64,000 nt of DNA from Sulfitobacter sp. LCG007 (GTDB lineage: Bacteria > Pseudomonadota > Alphaproteobacteria > Rhodobacterales > Rhodobacteraceae): NCBI RefSeq assembly GCF_040801785.1, contig NZ_CP161805.1:744001-808000 (forward strand), in the 5' to 3' direction. The position numbers and the translations under genes are program-made. Of the stretch, positions 62,322-64,000 are shown piece after piece; the first letter of the stretch is position 1; every line of letters starts with the position of its first letter. Under the pieces are notes generated by a model that had not been told where the DNA came from, made no database searches, and saw only the letters and a list, made by a program, of their open reading frames with translations.

Positions 62322-63470
62322 ATGGCACCCGCCCTGCTGATCCTTCAGCCCACGCCGTATTGCGGGCTGGACTGCAGGTATTGCTACCTGCAGACGCGCA
62401 ACGACCGGTCCCGAATGTCGGCGGATACGCTTGTCGCTGTCGCGCGCAACATCCTCGGACCCATACCGCCAGAACAGCGCCCGACCGTTGTCTGGCACGG
62501 GGGCGAGCCGACCACGCTGCCGCCGGACTGGTACGAGCAAGCCTTCGCGCTGATGGAGCGCGAAAGCGGCGGCCATCCCCTGAGCCATGCGTTCCAGACC
62601 AACGCCGTGGGTGTGGGTCGCGCATGGACCCGGCTCTGGCGGCGGTGGAATGTTTCGATCGGAGTCAGCATCGACGGTCCGGCGGACCTTCACGACCTCT
62701 CCCGTCTGACCCGGGGGGGCAGGGGCAGTCACGCGATTACCATGCGCGGCATCCGCGAGATCCAGCGCGCCGGGATCGACATGCATGTGATCACCGTCCT
62801 GACCGCCGCAAGCCTCGGGCGGGCGGACGACCTTTATGATTTCTACCGCGAGAACGGCCTGCGCCGGGTCGCCTTCAACGCCGAGGAGGAGGAGGGACAG
62901 ACAGGAGGCAGCACCCTGTCGCCCGGCGCGGATACGGTCACGGCCTACCGCGCCTTCATCCGGCGCTTCCTCGCGCGCGCAGCGGACGATCCCGAGCCGG
63001 TGAGCTGCCGCGAAATCGAGAGCGTGCACCAGATGCTTCGGCTGCCGCATGAGAAACGCGGACTGAACCCGCAGGTCATGCCCTTCGAAATCGTCACGGT
63101 GGCTGTCGACGGCGGCATGTCGACCTTCTCGCCCGAACTCATCGGCGTCGCGTCACCCGAGCACGGCAACTTCGTCTTCGGCAATGTGCGCGATGGCGGT
63201 CTGGACGTCATGGATGCGCACCCGGCCTTCCGGCGCACCATGAGCGAGATAACGGCGGGTGTCACCGCCTGTCACGCAAGTTGCGATCTTTTCGATATCT
63301 GTGGCGGAGGGACACCGGCCAACAAGTTCTTCGAACTCGGCAGCTTCGCCGGAACCGAGACACTCTACTGCCGCCTGACCCGGCGCGCGCTCCTCGAAAC
63401 GGTGCTCGAGGACATCGAGCGCCGGGGGCCAGACCTTGTCCCTTCCGATCGGAGGAAAGCAGCATCATGA
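62322..63470 (+). CDS. grrM: Radical SAM/SPASM peptide maturase (GrrM-like, cyclophane-forming)
   Basis: 382 residues. Cluster C14-x3-C18-x2-C21 (CGLDCRYC) in a radical SAM barrel with VVWHGGEPTTL and VSIDGPADLHD, then a SPASM-type C-terminus with CHASCDLFDICGGGTPANKFFELG and a late TLYCRLTRR. These features match the GrrM/FxsB-like peptide maturases that join an aromatic ring to the beta-carbon of the residue two positions later. It directly follows the precursor and is coupled to the membrane protein gene (ATGA). Confidence 0.88.
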   Translation: MAPALLILQPTPYCGLDCRYCYLQTRNDRSRMSADTLVAVARNILGPIPPEQRPTVVWHGGEPTTLPPDWYEQAFALMERESGGHPLSHAFQTNAVGVGRAWTRLWRRWNVSIGVSIDGPADLHDLSRLTRGGRGSHAITMRGIREIQRAGIDMHVITVLTAASLGRADDLYDFYRENGLRRVAFNAEEEEGQTGGSTLSPGADTVTAYRAFIRRFLARAADDPEPVSCREIESVHQMLRLPHEKRGLNPQVMPFEIVTVAVDGGMSTFSPELIGVASPEHGNFVFGNVRDGGLDVMDAHPAFRRTMSEITAGVTACHASCDLFDICGGGTPANKFFELGSFAGTETLYCRLTRRALLETVLEDIERRGPDLVPSDRRKAAS

Positions 63471-64000
63471 CTGAGGTGAATCGCCCGGAACCTGCAGCAA
63501 CTGAAGGCAGATCGAACCGCCTTGGCCGTCTTGCACAGCGGGGAATTCCGCTGGGCCGAGGAGTCTGGCGTGGCATACGGGGTTTTCTTCGCCTTGTGGG
63601 ACCCGGAGTGGTCGTCGTCTCGCTGAGCCTTCTGGCGTATCTTGCGTGGACTGGCGATCTGCAGCGCGCGGGCGGCCGCGTGGGAGACCTCGTCTTCGGC
63701 CCCGACGAGCAGCTTCCGGGATTGCTTTCGATCGAACCGCCGCAGCTTTATACGCGCGAGCGGTTGGTCAACGACAGGTTCCGGCAGGCCAACTGGCTTG
63801 AAACACAGCTCGAATATACCAGCGACCTCAAGGTGATGGCGGATATGAGCCGCGCGTCGAGTGTCGCCAGATCGGTAGACAAGATCGAGATGTCGATTGA
63901 CGCGGGGCCGGGGGCAAACATCTCTTCGGCGGTGGAGGAGGCACATCCGACCGGGGCCGGGGCGACGGAAGCGAATTCGGGCGAAGAAAACGCCGAACGG
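63467..64000 (+). CDS. Membrane-anchored protein of the RiPP operon, 3'-truncated
   Basis: Open for 178 codons to the window end. ATG 63467 overlaps the maturase stop and follows GGAGGAAAG. Basic N-terminus (about 1-42), one membrane helix (LVGPGVVVVSLSLLAYLAW, about 43-61), then a likely periplasmic region with FGPDEQLPGLLSIEPPQLYTRERLVNDRFRQANWLETQLEYT, later acidic and low in complexity. No family recognised. Operon position suggests export, anchoring or processing of the modified peptide. Confidence 0.72.
   Translation, partial: MTEVNRPEPAATEGRSNRLGRLAQRGIPLGRGVWRGIRGFLRLVGPGVVVVSLSLLAYLAWTGDLQRAGGRVGDLVFGPDEQLPGLLSIEPPQLYTRERLVNDRFRQANWLETQLEYTSDLKVMADMSRASSVARSVDKIEMSIDAGPGANISSAVEEAHPTGAGATEANSGEENAER

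Noticed and set aside
62322-63470. Radical SAM gene as a second PqqE
   Set aside because: No PqqD-like or PqqA-like partner; SPASM end and adjacent aromatic-X-Asn precursor point to a GrrM-type maturase instead.

Overview
High-GC (about two-thirds G+C) chromosomal DNA of an alphaproteobacterium, most likely a marine or soil methylotroph of the Rhodobacterales (Roseobacter/Paracoccus type). This rests on gene content and protein style: XoxF-type methanol dehydrogenase, glutathione-dependent formaldehyde oxidation, TRAP transporters of two types, and compact ATGA/GTGA-overlapping operons. No rRNA, tRNA, CRISPR array, insertion sequence or integrase was seen. Most very long antisense ORFs are high-GC shadows of real genes.

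Layout. (1) 1-3251: a TAXI-type TRAP transporter (binding protein cut by the window edge, fused permease, DUF1850 protein). (2) 3445-7686: acyl-CoA dehydrogenase, an ACAD10/11-like kinase and a MATE exporter. (3) 8001-13960: a MoxR/DUF58/VWA/BatD-like operon equivalent to the mxaR-S-A-C-K-L maturation genes of methanol dehydrogenase. (4) 14039-19239: LuxR response regulator, FIST sensor protein and soluble hybrid kinase (a NosP/NahK-like set) plus two secreted unknowns. (5) 19255-37372: the methanol and formaldehyde block. It holds a SoxYZ-like carrier with its metallohydrolase, hydroxymethylglutathione dehydrogenase, S-formylglutathione hydrolase, cytochrome c, XoxF-XoxG-XoxJ, a CXXCW-type protein, beta-propellers, an SRPBCC protein, two ABC systems, a GFA enzyme and small secreted proteins including an acidic PepSY-like one. 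(6) 37748-43251: a two-component system and pqqABCDE. (7) 43261-49334: heme uptake hmuSTUV with a divergent TonB receptor. (8) 49458-61668: peptidase T, PfkB kinase, core MetE-like protein, amidohydrolase, IclR regulator and intradiol dioxygenase on the minus strand. Divergent from these are a citryl-CoA-lyase-like protein, a CoA-transferase, a DctPQM TRAP transporter and an FMN reductase: a putative, unassigned aromatic or dicarboxylate catabolic unit. (9) 62002-64000: a small RiPP locus. A secreted precursor peptide ends in five tandem aromatic-X-Asn motifs. It is followed by a radical SAM/SPASM maturase of the GrrM type and a membrane-anchored protein that runs off the window.

How it works together: methanol is oxidised in the periplasm by XoxF with PQQ and probably a lanthanide; electrons leave through XoxG and a cytochrome c; formaldehyde is oxidised in the cytoplasm as glutathione adducts. 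PQQ synthesis, cofactor insertion, sensing and heme supply for the cytochromes are all encoded nearby. AT-rich dyads of nearly the same sequence upstream of pqqA and of the PQQ-associated ABC binding protein suggest shared control. The most novel-looking parts are the triceptide-like RiPP locus at the right end, the acidic PepSY protein and orphan ABC importer inside the xox region, and the dioxygenase/citryl-CoA-lyase cluster.
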